From NCBI RefSeq assembly GCF_041321155.1, contig NZ_JBGGWB010000001.1, forward strand, positions 1,178,001 through 1,242,000: DNA of 64,000 nucleotides, given 5' to 3'. Position 1 is the stretch's first letter. Every line of letters starts with the position of its first letter. Below the pieces are notes generated by a model. That model had not been told where the DNA came from. It made no database searches and saw only the letters and a program-made list of their open reading frames with translations. Shown piece after piece: positions 35,976 through 43,956 of the stretch. The position numbers and the translations under genes were made by a program. This DNA comes from Sphingomonas sp. IW22 (lineage in GTDB: Bacteria; Pseudomonadota; Alphaproteobacteria; Sphingomonadales; Sphingomonadaceae).

Positions 35976-37289
35976 GTGACCGACGAGACCGAAGCCGAGC
36001 TGACCGGCACCACGCCGCGCCGCAACCCCAAGCCCGCCGTCGAAAAGATCGGCGACCGCCGATTGAAGCCGTCGACGTTGATGATGGGCCATGGTTTCGA
36101 TCCCGCGCTGTCCGAAGGGTCGCTGAAGCCGCCGATCTTCCTGACCTCCACCTTCGTCTTTCCTAATGCAGCGGCGGGCAAGCGCCATTTCGAAGGGGTG
36201 ACGGCCAAGCGCCCCGGCGGTGCGGAGGGTCTCGTCTATTCCCGGTTCAACGGCCCCAATCAGGAAATCCTGGAGGACCGGCTGGGCGTGTGGGAAGATG
36301 CCGAGGACGCATTGACCTTCTCCAGCGGCATGTCGGCGATCGGCACGCTGTTCCTCGCCTTTGTCCAGCCCGGCGACGTGATCGTCCATTCCGGCCCGCT
36401 TTATGCCGCGACCGAGACGATGATCGCGCGGTTGCTGGGCAAGTTCGGCGTCGAGTGGCTCGACTTCCCCGCCGGCGCGACGCGGGAGGAGATCGAGGGC
36501 GTTCTGGAACGCGCCAAGGCCAAGGGCCGCGTGCCGCTGATCTACCTCGAAAGCCCGGCCAATCCCACCAACGTGCTGGTCGATATCGAAGCCGTCGCCG
36601 CCGCGCGCGACGCGGTGTTCGCCGATGCGGGGGAAAAGCCACCCATCGCCATCGACAACACCTTTCTGGGCCCGCTGTGGCAGCAACCGCTGAAGCATGG
36701 GGCCGATCTGGTCGTCTACAGCCTGACCAAATATGCGGGCGGCCATTCGGATCTGGTCGCGGGCGGCGTGCTGGGATCGCGCAAGCACATGGACATGGTG
36801 CGCGCGATCCGGAACACGCTGGGCACGATTCTGGACCCCAATACCGCGTGGATGCTGCTGCGGAGTCTGGAAACGCTGGAGCTTCGCATGACGCGCGCAG
36901 GCGAAAACGCCGCCAAGGTGTGCGAATGGCTGCGCCATCATCCCAAGGTGGAGCGGATCGGCTATCTCGGTTTTCTCAAGGACGACCGACAGGCCGACAT
37001 CTATGCCCGCCATTGCACCGGCGCGGGTTCCACCTTTTCGCTGTATCTGAAGGGCGGCGAGCGGGAGGCGTTTGCGTTCCTCGACGCGCTTCGCATCGCC
37101 AAGCTGGCGGTCAGCCTGGGCGGAACCGAAACCCTTGCTTCGGCCCCGGCGGCGATGACGCACCTGTCGGTGCCCGACGCACGCAAGGCCGCGCTGGACA
37201 TTACCGACAATCTGGTCCGCATCTCGATCGGCGTCGAAGATGCCGACGACCTGATCGCCGATTTTGAACAGGCACTCGAACAAGTCTGA
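35976..37289 (+). CDS. Cys/Met-metabolism PLP enzyme (cystathionine gamma-synthase family)
   Basis: A 437-aa fold-type I PLP enzyme. GTG at 35976 follows AAGGAGG by 5 nt. Motifs: LTSTFVF and SRFNGPNQEILEDRL (phosphate- and substrate-binding), SSGMSAIGTLFLAF, YLESPANPTNVLVD, AIDNTFLGPL, and the PLP-Schiff-base lysine in VYSLTKYAGGHSD. ISIGVEDADDLIADFEQAL closes the protein. Length and the MMGHGFDP start fit a proteobacterial methionine gamma-lyase/cystathionine gamma-synthase-like clade; the exact reaction (synthesis or cleavage of thioethers) is uncertain. Confidence 0.88.
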   Translation: MTDETEAELTGTTPRRNPKPAVEKIGDRRLKPSTLMMGHGFDPALSEGSLKPPIFLTSTFVFPNAAAGKRHFEGVTAKRPGGAEGLVYSRFNGPNQEILEDRLGVWEDAEDALTFSSGMSAIGTLFLAFVQPGDVIVHSGPLYAATETMIARLLGKFGVEWLDFPAGATREEIEGVLERAKAKGRVPLIYLESPANPTNVLVDIEAVAAARDAVFADAGEKPPIAIDNTFLGPLWQQPLKHGADLVVYSLTKYAGGHSDLVAGGVLGSRKHMDMVRAIRNTLGTILDPNTAWMLLRSLETLELRMTRAGENAAKVCEWLRHHPKVERIGYLGFLKDDRQADIYARHCTGAGSTFSLYLKGGEREAFAFLDALRIAKLAVSLGGTETLASAPAAMTHLSVPDARKAALDITDNLVRISIGVEDADDLIADFEQALEQV

Positions 37290-37356
37290 TTGCGCAGGAC
37301 AGCGGCAGCCCATATCCCGACTTCCGAATCAGATATGATCGGACTCGGGAGGGGCT

Positions 37357-38265
37357 ATGTTCAGATCGTTCGTTGCCGCGACAATGATGCTCGCCGCCGC
37401 GCCACTGGCGGCGCAACAGGCCGACAAGCCCGAACCCGTCACCACGCCGGGTTCGGGCCGCTGGCCCGCTATGTTCGAGTCGCTTCCGGCCCTGCCCGAC
37501 CATGTCGTCTATCGTCCGCAATCGCTGGAGCGTCTGGGCGACCGAAAGCTGGGTATTTACGTGTTCGGCAACGGCGCGTGCAGCGCCGACGGCACCAGTT
37601 CGCGCAACCACCTGCTCGACATCGCCTCGCACGGCTATCTGGCGGTCGCGCCCGGCACCATCCCCGCGAAGGAAAAGCCCTCAGCCCAAGGTGCGCGCCC
37701 TGCGGGCCAGCTGACCGCCTCCACTCCCGCCAGCGCGCTCAAGACCGCCATCAACTGGGCCGTTGCTGAAAATGAGCGGGCGGGCAGCCCCCTTCGCGGT
37801 CTGATCGACACCAGCCGCATCGCGATTTCAGGCTTCAGCTGCGGCGGGCTGCAGGCACTGATGAACGCAGGCGACCCACGTGTGAAAACCATCGTCGTGA
37901 TGAACAGCGGCGTGTTCAACGACGGCGCGCGCGCCATCAACGGCATCGACGTTAGCAAAAGCGCGGTCGAAAAGCTGCGAATGCCGACGCTCTACGTGCT
38001 GGGCGGGCCAAGCGACATCGCGTACGAAAACGGCATGGACGATTACCGCCGCCTGACGGACATCCCGGCGGCAGTGGTCAACATTCCCGTCGGGCACGGC
38101 GGCACCTATATGCAACCCAATGGCGGCATCGCGGCCGAAGTGGTCAGCGCCTGGCTGGAATGGCAGCTATGGAACGACAGCAACGCCGCCGGAAAGTTCA
38201 AGGGCACCGATTGCGGCCTGTGCACCGACAAGCGGCTGACGATCGAGCGCAAGAATATCGATTGA
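37357..38265 (+). CDS. Exported alpha/beta-hydrolase family protein
   Basis: A 302-aa protein with a signal peptide (MFRSFVAATMMLAAAPLAAQ). The nucleophile elbow is GFSCGG (Ser in GxSxG, in RIAISGFSCGGLQALM), with an oxyanion-type FGNGACSADG and a C-terminal His in VNIPVGHGGTYMQP; an Asp is likely in GGPSDIAYENG. Two further Cys are in TDCGLCTDK near the end. The mature protein is probably periplasmic. Substrate unknown. An imperfect hairpin precedes the start. Confidence 0.8.
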   Translation: MFRSFVAATMMLAAAPLAAQQADKPEPVTTPGSGRWPAMFESLPALPDHVVYRPQSLERLGDRKLGIYVFGNGACSADGTSSRNHLLDIASHGYLAVAPGTIPAKEKPSAQGARPAGQLTASTPASALKTAINWAVAENERAGSPLRGLIDTSRIAISGFSCGGLQALMNAGDPRVKTIVVMNSGVFNDGARAINGIDVSKSAVEKLRMPTLYVLGGPSDIAYENGMDDYRRLTDIPAAVVNIPVGHGGTYMQPNGGIAAEVVSAWLEWQLWNDSNAAGKFKGTDCGLCTDKRLTIERKNID

Positions 38266-38274
38266 GGGGGCGGC

Positions 38275-38348
38275 TGGAGCGGGTAGCGGGAATCGAACCC
38301 GCGTATTCAGCTTGGAAGGCTGCTGCACTACCATTGTGCTATACCCGC
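38275..38348 (-). tRNA. tRNA-Gly (anticodon TCC)
   Basis: The minus strand folds as a complete cloverleaf: acceptor GCGGGTA/TACCCGC, D-arm GCAC...GTGC, anticodon arm GCAGC-CTTCCAA-GCTG with TCC, T-arm CGGGT-TCGATTC-CCG, discriminator T, and an encoded CCA (38277-38275). Reads glycine GGA/GGG codons. It is flanked by the hydrolase (stop 38265) and the dehydrogenase gene, and seems to stand alone. Confidence 0.95.
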
Positions 38349-38411
38349 CCGCCGGCTCGCGTGGGCGAGCGCGTCGATTAGCCGCGCTGCGCCCGTGCTG
38401 CAAGTCCCTGC

Positions 38412-39281
38412 TTAACGCGTCGGCACTGGTTCCGGTCCGGTCCAGTCATAAAAGCCGCGCCCGCATTTCTTGCCGACCCAGCCCGCCTCGACATATTTGA
38501 CCAGCAGCGGTGCGGGGCGGAATTTGGGGTCGCCCGTGCCCTCGAACAGCACGCGACAAATGTCGAGACAGGTGTCCAGGCCGATAAAGTCCGCCAGCGT
38601 CAGAGGACCCATCGGGTGATTGAGGCCAAGGCGTACCGCCGTGTCGATGTCGCGCACGCTCGCTACGCCCTCACCCAGTGCGAAGCAGGCTTCGTTGAGC
38701 ATGGGCAGCAGCACGCGGTTGACGATGAAGCCTGGCGCGTCGTTGGCGTGGACGATTTCCTTGCCCAGCTTGCGCCCGAAGGCCTCCACCGCGTCGACCG
38801 TGGCATCGGCGGTGGCCAGGCCGCGGATCAGTTCGATCAGGCCCATGACGGGCACGGGGTTGAAGAAGTGCACGCCCATGAACCGCGCCGGATCGGGCGA
38901 TGCCTGCGCCAGGCGGGTAATGGGAATCGAAGAGGTGTTGGATGCCAGGATCGCGCTGTCCGACAGCACCTTGCCAACGCTCTCGAAAATCTGGCGCTTG
39001 ATCGCTTCGCGCTCGGTCGCGGCTTCGATCACCAGTTCGCATTTGCCCATGGCGGACACGTCATCGACGCACTCGATCCGGTCGAGCGCGGCGTCGCGGT
39101 CGGCAGCCGTGATCTTTTCCTTGTCCACCGCGCGGGCCAGTTGCTTGGCGATGCCGGCCTTACCCTGTTCCGCGCGCGCCTTGTCCACATCGGACAACAT
39201 CACGTGAAAGCCTGCCTGAGCCGACACCTGGGCAATTCCCGCCCCCATCTGGCCCGCGCCGATCACGCCAACCGTCTGCAT
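38412..39281 (-). CDS. 3-hydroxybutyryl-CoA dehydrogenase
   Basis: A 289-aa NAD-dependent enzyme oxidising 3-hydroxyacyl-CoA to 3-oxoacyl-CoA (or the reverse in PHB and butyrate routes). Rossmann motif GVIGAGQMGAGIAQV at the N-terminus, catalytic His in FMGVHFFNPVPVMGLIEL with Glu nearby, and the family segment DAPGFIVNRVLLPMLNEA. The ATG at 39281 has GGGAG 8 nt upstream; an ATG six codons earlier is possible. Single-domain length (about 290) excludes the fused FadB type. Confidence 0.92.
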   Translation of the reverse strand: MQTVGVIGAGQMGAGIAQVSAQAGFHVMLSDVDKARAEQGKAGIAKQLARAVDKEKITAADRDAALDRIECVDDVSAMGKCELVIEAATEREAIKRQIFESVGKVLSDSAILASNTSSIPITRLAQASPDPARFMGVHFFNPVPVMGLIELIRGLATADATVDAVEAFGRKLGKEIVHANDAPGFIVNRVLLPMLNEACFALGEGVASVRDIDTAVRLGLNHPMGPLTLADFIGLDTCLDICRVLFEGTGDPKFRPAPLLVKYVEAGWVGKKCGRGFYDWTGPEPVPTR

Positions 39282-39346
39282 TGCATCACTCCCGATCATT
39301 TTACGTTGCGGCCAGCCTCTACCCGGTGATGCGGGGGCTGGCTACG

Positions 39347-40324
39347 TCAGGGCGCGGTTTCGGCGGGGCGCGCTTCGGCCAGGATCAGCGCGAACCAGCC
39401 CTTGGGGTCGTTCCATTCGGCAATCGGCGTCCAGCCGCCCGACCGCAACAGGACGCGCGTGCCGCGTTCCCCGTATTTGTGGCTGTTCTCGGTGTGGATG
39501 CTCTCCCCCGCCGTGATGGCAAAGGGGCGGCCATCGACGGTGAAGCGCACGTCGCGAACCGCCTCAAGATGCATTTCAATCCGCGATGCCGCGTCGTTCC
39601 ACACCGCCTTGTGGCGGAAGGCGTCGAGGAGGATCGTCCCGCCCAGTTCGCGGTTGATCCGCTCCAGCAGATTCAGGTTGAACGCCGCCGTCACGCCCGC
39701 CGCGTCGTCATAGGCGGGGACCAGCACGTCGGGCGCCTTTACACGGTCGATGCCGATCAGCAGCAACGCTCCCTCACCCAGGCTGGTCCGCATGGCGCGC
39801 AACAGATCCGTCGCGGCAAAGGGGGTCATGTTGCCGATGGTCGAACCGGGGAAAAAGCCCAGCTTGGGCAGGTCCGCGACTGCCGCAGGCAGCGGCACAG
39901 GGTGCATGAAATTCGCTTCGACCGGATGGATTGGCAGGTCAGGAAAGCCCTTGCCTAGCTCGGCCGCCGATGCGCGCAGAAAGTCACCGGAAATGTCGAT
40001 CGGCACATAGGCCGCCGGTTCGATGCAGTTCAGCAGGCGCGGCGTCTTGGTCGAGGAACCGGAGCCGAATTCGATCACCGCACGCCCCGGCTCCACCCGC
40101 ACCGCCAGATCGGGACAGGCATCGCCCAGCAGCGCGATTTCGGTGCGAGTCGGATAATATTCGGGCAAATCGGTGATCGCCTCGAACAATTCGGAGCCGC
40201 GCCGGTCATAGAACCAGCGGGCCGGAATGGCGCGCGGGCGCGCGTTAAGGCCATTCAGAACATCGGCACGAAATGCCGGATCGGCCAGGCTGACCTGACC
40301 GTCCTCGATCTCGGGCTTCAACAT
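39347..40324 (-). CDS. egtD: L-histidine N-alpha-methyltransferase EgtD
   Basis: Makes hercynine by trimethylating histidine, the first step of ergothioneine synthesis. The 325-aa length matches the family (about 321). Visible motifs: NARPRAIPARWFYDRRGSELFEAIT, LPEYYPTRTE, VIEFGSGSSTKT (SAM site), YVPIDISGDFL, LGFFPGSTIGNM, and GERIHTENSHKY-like GESIHTENSHKYG near the end. The ATG at 40324 is chosen because AAAGG is 9 nt upstream, and it lies 1 nt past the egtB stop (TGACATG). Confidence 0.94.
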   Translation of the reverse strand: MLKPEIEDGQVSLADPAFRADVLNGLNARPRAIPARWFYDRRGSELFEAITDLPEYYPTRTEIALLGDACPDLAVRVEPGRAVIEFGSGSSTKTPRLLNCIEPAAYVPIDISGDFLRASAAELGKGFPDLPIHPVEANFMHPVPLPAAVADLPKLGFFPGSTIGNMTPFAATDLLRAMRTSLGEGALLLIGIDRVKAPDVLVPAYDDAAGVTAAFNLNLLERINRELGGTILLDAFRHKAVWNDAASRIEMHLEAVRDVRFTVDGRPFAITAGESIHTENSHKYGERGTRVLLRSGGWTPIAEWNDPKGWFALILAEARPAETAP

Positions 40325-40325
40325 G

Positions 40326-41582
40326 TCAGACATCCTTTGCCAGGCGCACGCCGGTGAACTGCCAGCGCTGATGGGGGTAGAAGAAGTTGCGATAGCTGGC
40401 GCGCGCATGGCCGCGCGGCGTGGCGCAGGAACCGCCGCGCAGCACGAACTGGCCGCTCATGAACTTGCCATTATATTCGCCAACGGCGCCTTCGGCCGCG
40501 CGGAAGCCGGGATAGGGGCGATAGGCGCTGCCCGTCCATTCCCACACATCCCCGAAAAAGGCGGGGCCGCCGGACGATGGACGTGGCTCGATCGCGCCTG
40601 CATGGTCCATCTGGTTGCCGCATGCGGGATCGTGCGCCGATGCCGCGCATTCCCATTCGGCCTCGCTCGGCAAGCGGGCGCCCGCCCAGCTGGCATAGGC
40701 GTCGGCCTCGTAAAAGCTGACATGCGTGACCGGCGCGGCGGGGTCGACGGGGCGGCGACCGTCAAGGCCGAAGCGGCTCCACCCGTCGCCGTCTCGAGAC
40801 CAGTAAAGCGGTGCCTCGATCCCCTCGCCCTTCACCCATGCCCAGCCGTCGGACAGCCAGTGGCGCGCGTCGGTATATCCGCCATCGGCGATGAAGGCCG
40901 CCCATTCGCCGTTGGTGACCGTGCGGTCGGCAATGGCATGGGGCGCCAGCAATGTCGGGTGGCGCGGCCCTTCGCAGTCGAAGGCGAAACCGGCGCCGTC
41001 ATGGCCGATCTCACCAATCCCTGCCGCGCCCTCGATCCAGCCAATCGGGGGCGGCATTTCCACCGGCTGCTTGCGCTGCTGCGGCCAGATGGCGGGTTCG
41101 CACGGATTTTCGGAAAACAGGTGCAGTATATCGGTGGCCAGCAATTCCTGATGCTGCTGTTCGTGATGGCAGCCAAGCTCGATCAGCTCGACCACCGCCG
41201 GTGGCAGCGTGTCGATCGCATCCAGCACCGCATCGGTCACCGCTGCGCGATAGGCCAGCACCTCGTCCAGCGTCGGGCGCGTGATCATGCCACGACGATG
41301 CCGCGCATGGCGCGCGCCCTCCGCCTCGTAATAGCTGTTGAACAGAAAGGGGAAGCGCGGATCGTGCAGCCGGTATCCGGGCACATGGTCGCGCAGGATG
41401 AAGGTTTCGAAAAACCACGTCGTATGCGCCAGGTGCCATTTTGCCGGCGACGCGTCGGGCATCGACTGAACGGTTGCGTCGGCATCGCTCAACGGTGCGA
41501 CCAGCGCCTCGCTCAGCGACCGGACATGCGCGAACAGACTGGCGGCGGAACTGGTGCTCGCGGGCTGACGGCGGGGTTGCAA
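40326..41582 (-). CDS. egtB: Hercynine sulfoxide synthase-type enzyme EgtB
   Basis: Non-haem iron enzyme joining hercynine with a thiol (gamma-Glu-Cys or Cys). TTG at 41582 follows GGGAG at 7 nt and gives 418 aa. An N-terminal DinB-like helical domain carries the iron ligands H53 (KWHLAHTTWFFE) and HHEQQHQE (139-146); the C-terminal FGE-sulfatase-like domain contains THVSFYEADAYASWAGARLPSEAEWE, DVWEWTGSAY and QFVLRGGSCATP. egtC and egtE are not in the window, suggesting cysteine-direct chemistry or genes elsewhere. Confidence 0.93.
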   Translation of the reverse strand: MQPRRQPASTSSAASLFAHVRSLSEALVAPLSDADATVQSMPDASPAKWHLAHTTWFFETFILRDHVPGYRLHDPRFPFLFNSYYEAEGARHARHRRGMITRPTLDEVLAYRAAVTDAVLDAIDTLPPAVVELIELGCHHEQQHQELLATDILHLFSENPCEPAIWPQQRKQPVEMPPPIGWIEGAAGIGEIGHDGAGFAFDCEGPRHPTLLAPHAIADRTVTNGEWAAFIADGGYTDARHWLSDGWAWVKGEGIEAPLYWSRDGDGWSRFGLDGRRPVDPAAPVTHVSFYEADAYASWAGARLPSEAEWECAASAHDPACGNQMDHAGAIEPRPSSGGPAFFGDVWEWTGSAYRPYPGFRAAEGAVGEYNGKFMSGQFVLRGGSCATPRGHARASYRNFFYPHQRWQFTGVRLAKDV

Positions 41583-41630
41583 AACGTCTCTCCCGAACTT
41601 CGGGACGCGTGCCAAACCACTGTCAGACGT

Positions 41631-42200
41631 TCAGCGCGATGCCCCCGGAACCCACAAAACGTCGTCACGGCCGTTTTGGTTCAATGATCGCGCAATAACA
41701 AAAAGCAGATCGGACAAACGGTTGATGTAGATCAGCGCCTGCGGATTGAGCGCCCGCTGCGCCGCTGCGGCGACCATGCTGCGCTCCGCGCGGCGCGCGG
41801 TGGCGCGCGCCACATGCATCGCCGCCGCCGCCGCACTGCCACCGGGCAGGACGAAACTGGTCAGCGGCTCAAGCGCGTCGTTCGCAGCGTCGATCATGCC
41901 CTCGATCCGGCTGACCTGTGCCGCGCTGACCCGCAGGTCATGCTCGCCCGGCGCATCGGGACGCCACGGCGTCGCCAGATCGGCGCCCAGGTCGAACAGC
42001 TCGTTCTGAACCATCGACAATTCGCGGCGAAGCGGCCCGTCGGCCATCTGTACCAGCGCGACGCCCAACGCGGAATTCGCCTCGTCCACATCGCCGATTG
42101 CCGCCATCAGCGGATCGGCCTTGGACACGCGCGACCCGTCGACCAGTCCGGTGGTCCCGGCATCGCCGGTGCGCGTATAGATTTTGTTGAGCTTGACCAG
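41631..42200 (-). CDS. pduO: Cob(I)alamin adenosyltransferase, PduO type, apparent CTG start
   Basis: Converts cob(I)alamin and ATP to adenosylcobalamin. The only standard start (GTG at 42128) would remove the ATP-binding N-terminus. Upstream the frame reads LVKLNKIYTRTGDAGTTGLVDGSR, matching the family start MVKLNKIYTRTGDxGTTGL exactly, with CTG at 42200 in the Met position. No ATG, GTG or TTG precedes it in frame before a stop. I use CTG, giving 189 aa, the normal length. Other marks are GDVDEANSALG, FVLPGG, and AHVARATARRAER-like MHVARATARRAER. It begins 4 nt after the HIG1-like gene. Confidence 0.85.
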   Translation of the reverse strand: MVKLNKIYTRTGDAGTTGLVDGSRVSKADPLMAAIGDVDEANSALGVALVQMADGPLRRELSMVQNELFDLGADLATPWRPDAPGEHDLRVSAAQVSRIEGMIDAANDALEPLTSFVLPGGSAAAAAMHVARATARRAERSMVAAAAQRALNPQALIYINRLSDLLFVIARSLNQNGRDDVLWVPGASR

Positions 42201-42204
42201 GGGA

Positions 42205-42432
42205 TCAGGTCCGGCCGGCGGCGAACATGATGACGACGACGATCAGGATAGCCAACGCCTGAAAGAAGATGCGGAACTGCATCATCTTGTTCGACTTGAC
42301 CGACGATGCGGACGGCCCGTCGCCCTTCAACTCAGCCTCCGTCGTCCTGAGGAAAGCGACGATGCCGCGGACCAGCGCGACGACCGTCGCGATCATCGCG
42401 GCGATCAGCAGGATGACGAGGAAGGTGTTCAT
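42205..42432 (-). CDS. Small two-TM protein, HIG1-domain-like
   Basis: A 75-aa membrane protein with two helices (TFLVILLIAAMIATVVALVRGIVAFL and FQALAILIVVVIMFAAG) joined by a polar loop. The segment SNKMMQFRIFFQALAIL resembles the conserved N-K-M-M-x-x-R-x-x-x-Q core of HIG1-type hypoxia-response proteins, which associate with cytochrome oxidase. It sits between gluQ and the adenosyltransferase, 4 nt before the latter. Family assignment is by eye. Confidence 0.75.
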   Translation of the reverse strand: MNTFLVILLIAAMIATVVALVRGIVAFLRTTEAELKGDGPSASSVKSNKMMQFRIFFQALAILIVVVIMFAAGRT

Positions 42433-42441
42433 ATCCCCAAC

Positions 42442-43287
42442 CTAGTCATTCGCGACGCCGAAACCAAGCGGCAGTCGCCCTGCCCTTAGGTCCATGGCAA
42501 AGACAGCGCCATCGATCCCCGCCGCGCGCAGATCGGCCAGTGCGGGCGCCCCGTTGCGTTTGGCCAGCCGCTGTCCGTCTGGACCGGTCAACAGCGGATG
42601 GTGGCGATAGACGGGCGTGGGCAGGACCAGGAGCGCCTGCAACACCCGGTGAACATGGGTGGCGGCGAAAAGGTCGACGCCGCGCACGACGTGGCTGACC
42701 CCCTGCGCGGCATCATCCACCGTCACCGACAGGTGATAGCTGGACGGTGCATCCTTTCGCGCAATCACGACATCGCCCTGCGCCAGCGGATTGGCCATGA
42801 CCGGCCCGGCGATCTCGTCAGTCCATGACAGCGGCCCTGTGCGCTCGACCGCGCGCGCCATATCCAGCCGCCAGCAATGCGGCGCATCGGCATCGACCCC
42901 CCGCCCGCGACAGGTGCCGGGATAGATAACGCCCCCCGCCCCATGCGGCGCGCTGGCGGCAGCAGCGATGTCGGCGCGCGTGCAGACGCAGCGATAGGCC
43001 AGCCCCATCGCCGCCAGCCGCTCCAGCGCCCCGGCATAAAGCGAAAGACGCTGTGACTGGAACACCACCGGCTCGTCCCATGCCAGCCCCAGCCAGCGCA
43101 GGTCGTCGATGATGCCCGCGACATGTTCGGCGCGGCTGCGCGTGCCGTCGATATCCTCGATCCGCAGCAGGAATTGCCCGCCCGAGGCGCGGGCCCGGTC
43201 ATGCGCTTGAATCGCGGAGAAAGCGTGGCCGGCATGAAGTCGCCCGGTGGGGCTGGGCGCAAAGCGGGTGACGACAGCCTTGCTCAT
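42442..43287 (-). CDS. gluQ: Glutamyl-queuosine tRNA(Asp) synthetase GluQ
   Basis: Attaches glutamate to queuosine at the wobble base of tRNA-Asp. A 281-aa catalytic-domain-only GluRS paralogue without an anticodon-binding domain. HIGH-type motif HAGH (18-21) in RFAPSPTGRLHAGHAFSA, zinc-binding Cys in RCVCTRAD and YPGTCRGRG, and a KMSKS-equivalent RLAKRNGAPAL. The start at 43287 (MSKAVVTRFAPSP) is the family start. It is divergent from the HNH gene across 96 bp. Confidence 0.93.
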   Translation of the reverse strand: MSKAVVTRFAPSPTGRLHAGHAFSAIQAHDRARASGGQFLLRIEDIDGTRSRAEHVAGIIDDLRWLGLAWDEPVVFQSQRLSLYAGALERLAAMGLAYRCVCTRADIAAAASAPHGAGGVIYPGTCRGRGVDADAPHCWRLDMARAVERTGPLSWTDEIAGPVMANPLAQGDVVIARKDAPSSYHLSVTVDDAAQGVSHVVRGVDLFAATHVHRVLQALLVLPTPVYRHHPLLTGPDGQRLAKRNGAPALADLRAAGIDGAVFAMDLRAGRLPLGFGVAND

Positions 43288-43383
43288 CCTGGCCCTTGAC
43301 CCTGTGTCCTGTCCCATGCTGTCATGCTGATGTCATCCTGTTCGGCGACAGGGGACTTGCGCGTTGGTGACCTGGGAGCTTCC

Positions 43384-43950
43384 ATGTACCATCCCGATCT
43401 GATCCGCCATCCGGACAGTTGCCCGGCACTGGTACTGAATGCCGATTTTACGCCACTCAGCTATTATCCGTTGAGCGTCTGGCCATGGCAAACCGCGATC
43501 AAGGCGGTGTTTCTCGACCGGGTCAACATCATCTCCCACTATGAGCGGGAGATCCGAAGTCCCAGCGCGACGCTGAAACTGCCTTCAGTGATCGCGCTCA
43601 AACAATATGTGAAACCGTCCCAGTTCCCCGCCTTCACCCGTTTCAACCTGTTCCTTCGCGACAAGTTCACTTGTCAATATTGCGGGACCCCGTCCGACCT
43701 CACCTTCGATCATGTCGTGCCGCGTGCCTATGGCGGTCGCACCACATGGGAAAATGTCGTCACCGCCTGTGCACCGTGCAACCTGAAAAAGGGCGGACGC
43801 ACCCCACGCGAAGCGCATATGCCGCTGGCCGAAACGCCGATCCGCCCCACCAGCTGGCACCTTCAGGAAAATGGCCGGCGCTTTCCGCCCAATTACCTGC
43901 ATGAGACCTGGCACGACTGGCTGTACTGGGATGTCGAGCTGGATGCGTAG
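43384..43950 (+). CDS. HNH endonuclease family protein
   Basis: A 188-aa protein. GGGAG lies 6 nt before the ATG. The HNH fold is in the centre: zinc pairs CQYC and CAPC, and the metal His of LTFDHVVPRAYGGRTTWENVVTACAPCNLKKGGRTP. The N-terminus (ALVLNADFTPLSYYPLSVWPWQTAIKAVFLDRVNII) is characteristic of a widespread chromosomal family of unknown role, not of intron or phage enzymes. No partner methylase or phage gene is adjacent. Confidence 0.88.
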   Translation: MYHPDLIRHPDSCPALVLNADFTPLSYYPLSVWPWQTAIKAVFLDRVNIISHYEREIRSPSATLKLPSVIALKQYVKPSQFPAFTRFNLFLRDKFTCQYCGTPSDLTFDHVVPRAYGGRTTWENVVTACAPCNLKKGGRTPREAHMPLAETPIRPTSWHLQENGRRFPPNYLHETWHDWLYWDVELDA

Positions 43951-43956
43951 CGCAAA

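Noticed and set aside
38355..38370. GCTCGC-GTGG-GCGAGC hairpin beside tRNA-Gly as a terminator
   Set aside because: The stem is only 6 bp, has no T-run on either strand, and lies just upstream of the tRNA 5' end. Not enough to call a site.
43384..43950. HNH gene as part of a defence island or homing element
   Set aside because: Neighbours are housekeeping genes (gluQ, two-component system). No methylase, integrase or repeats flank it, and the N-terminus matches a stable chromosomal family.
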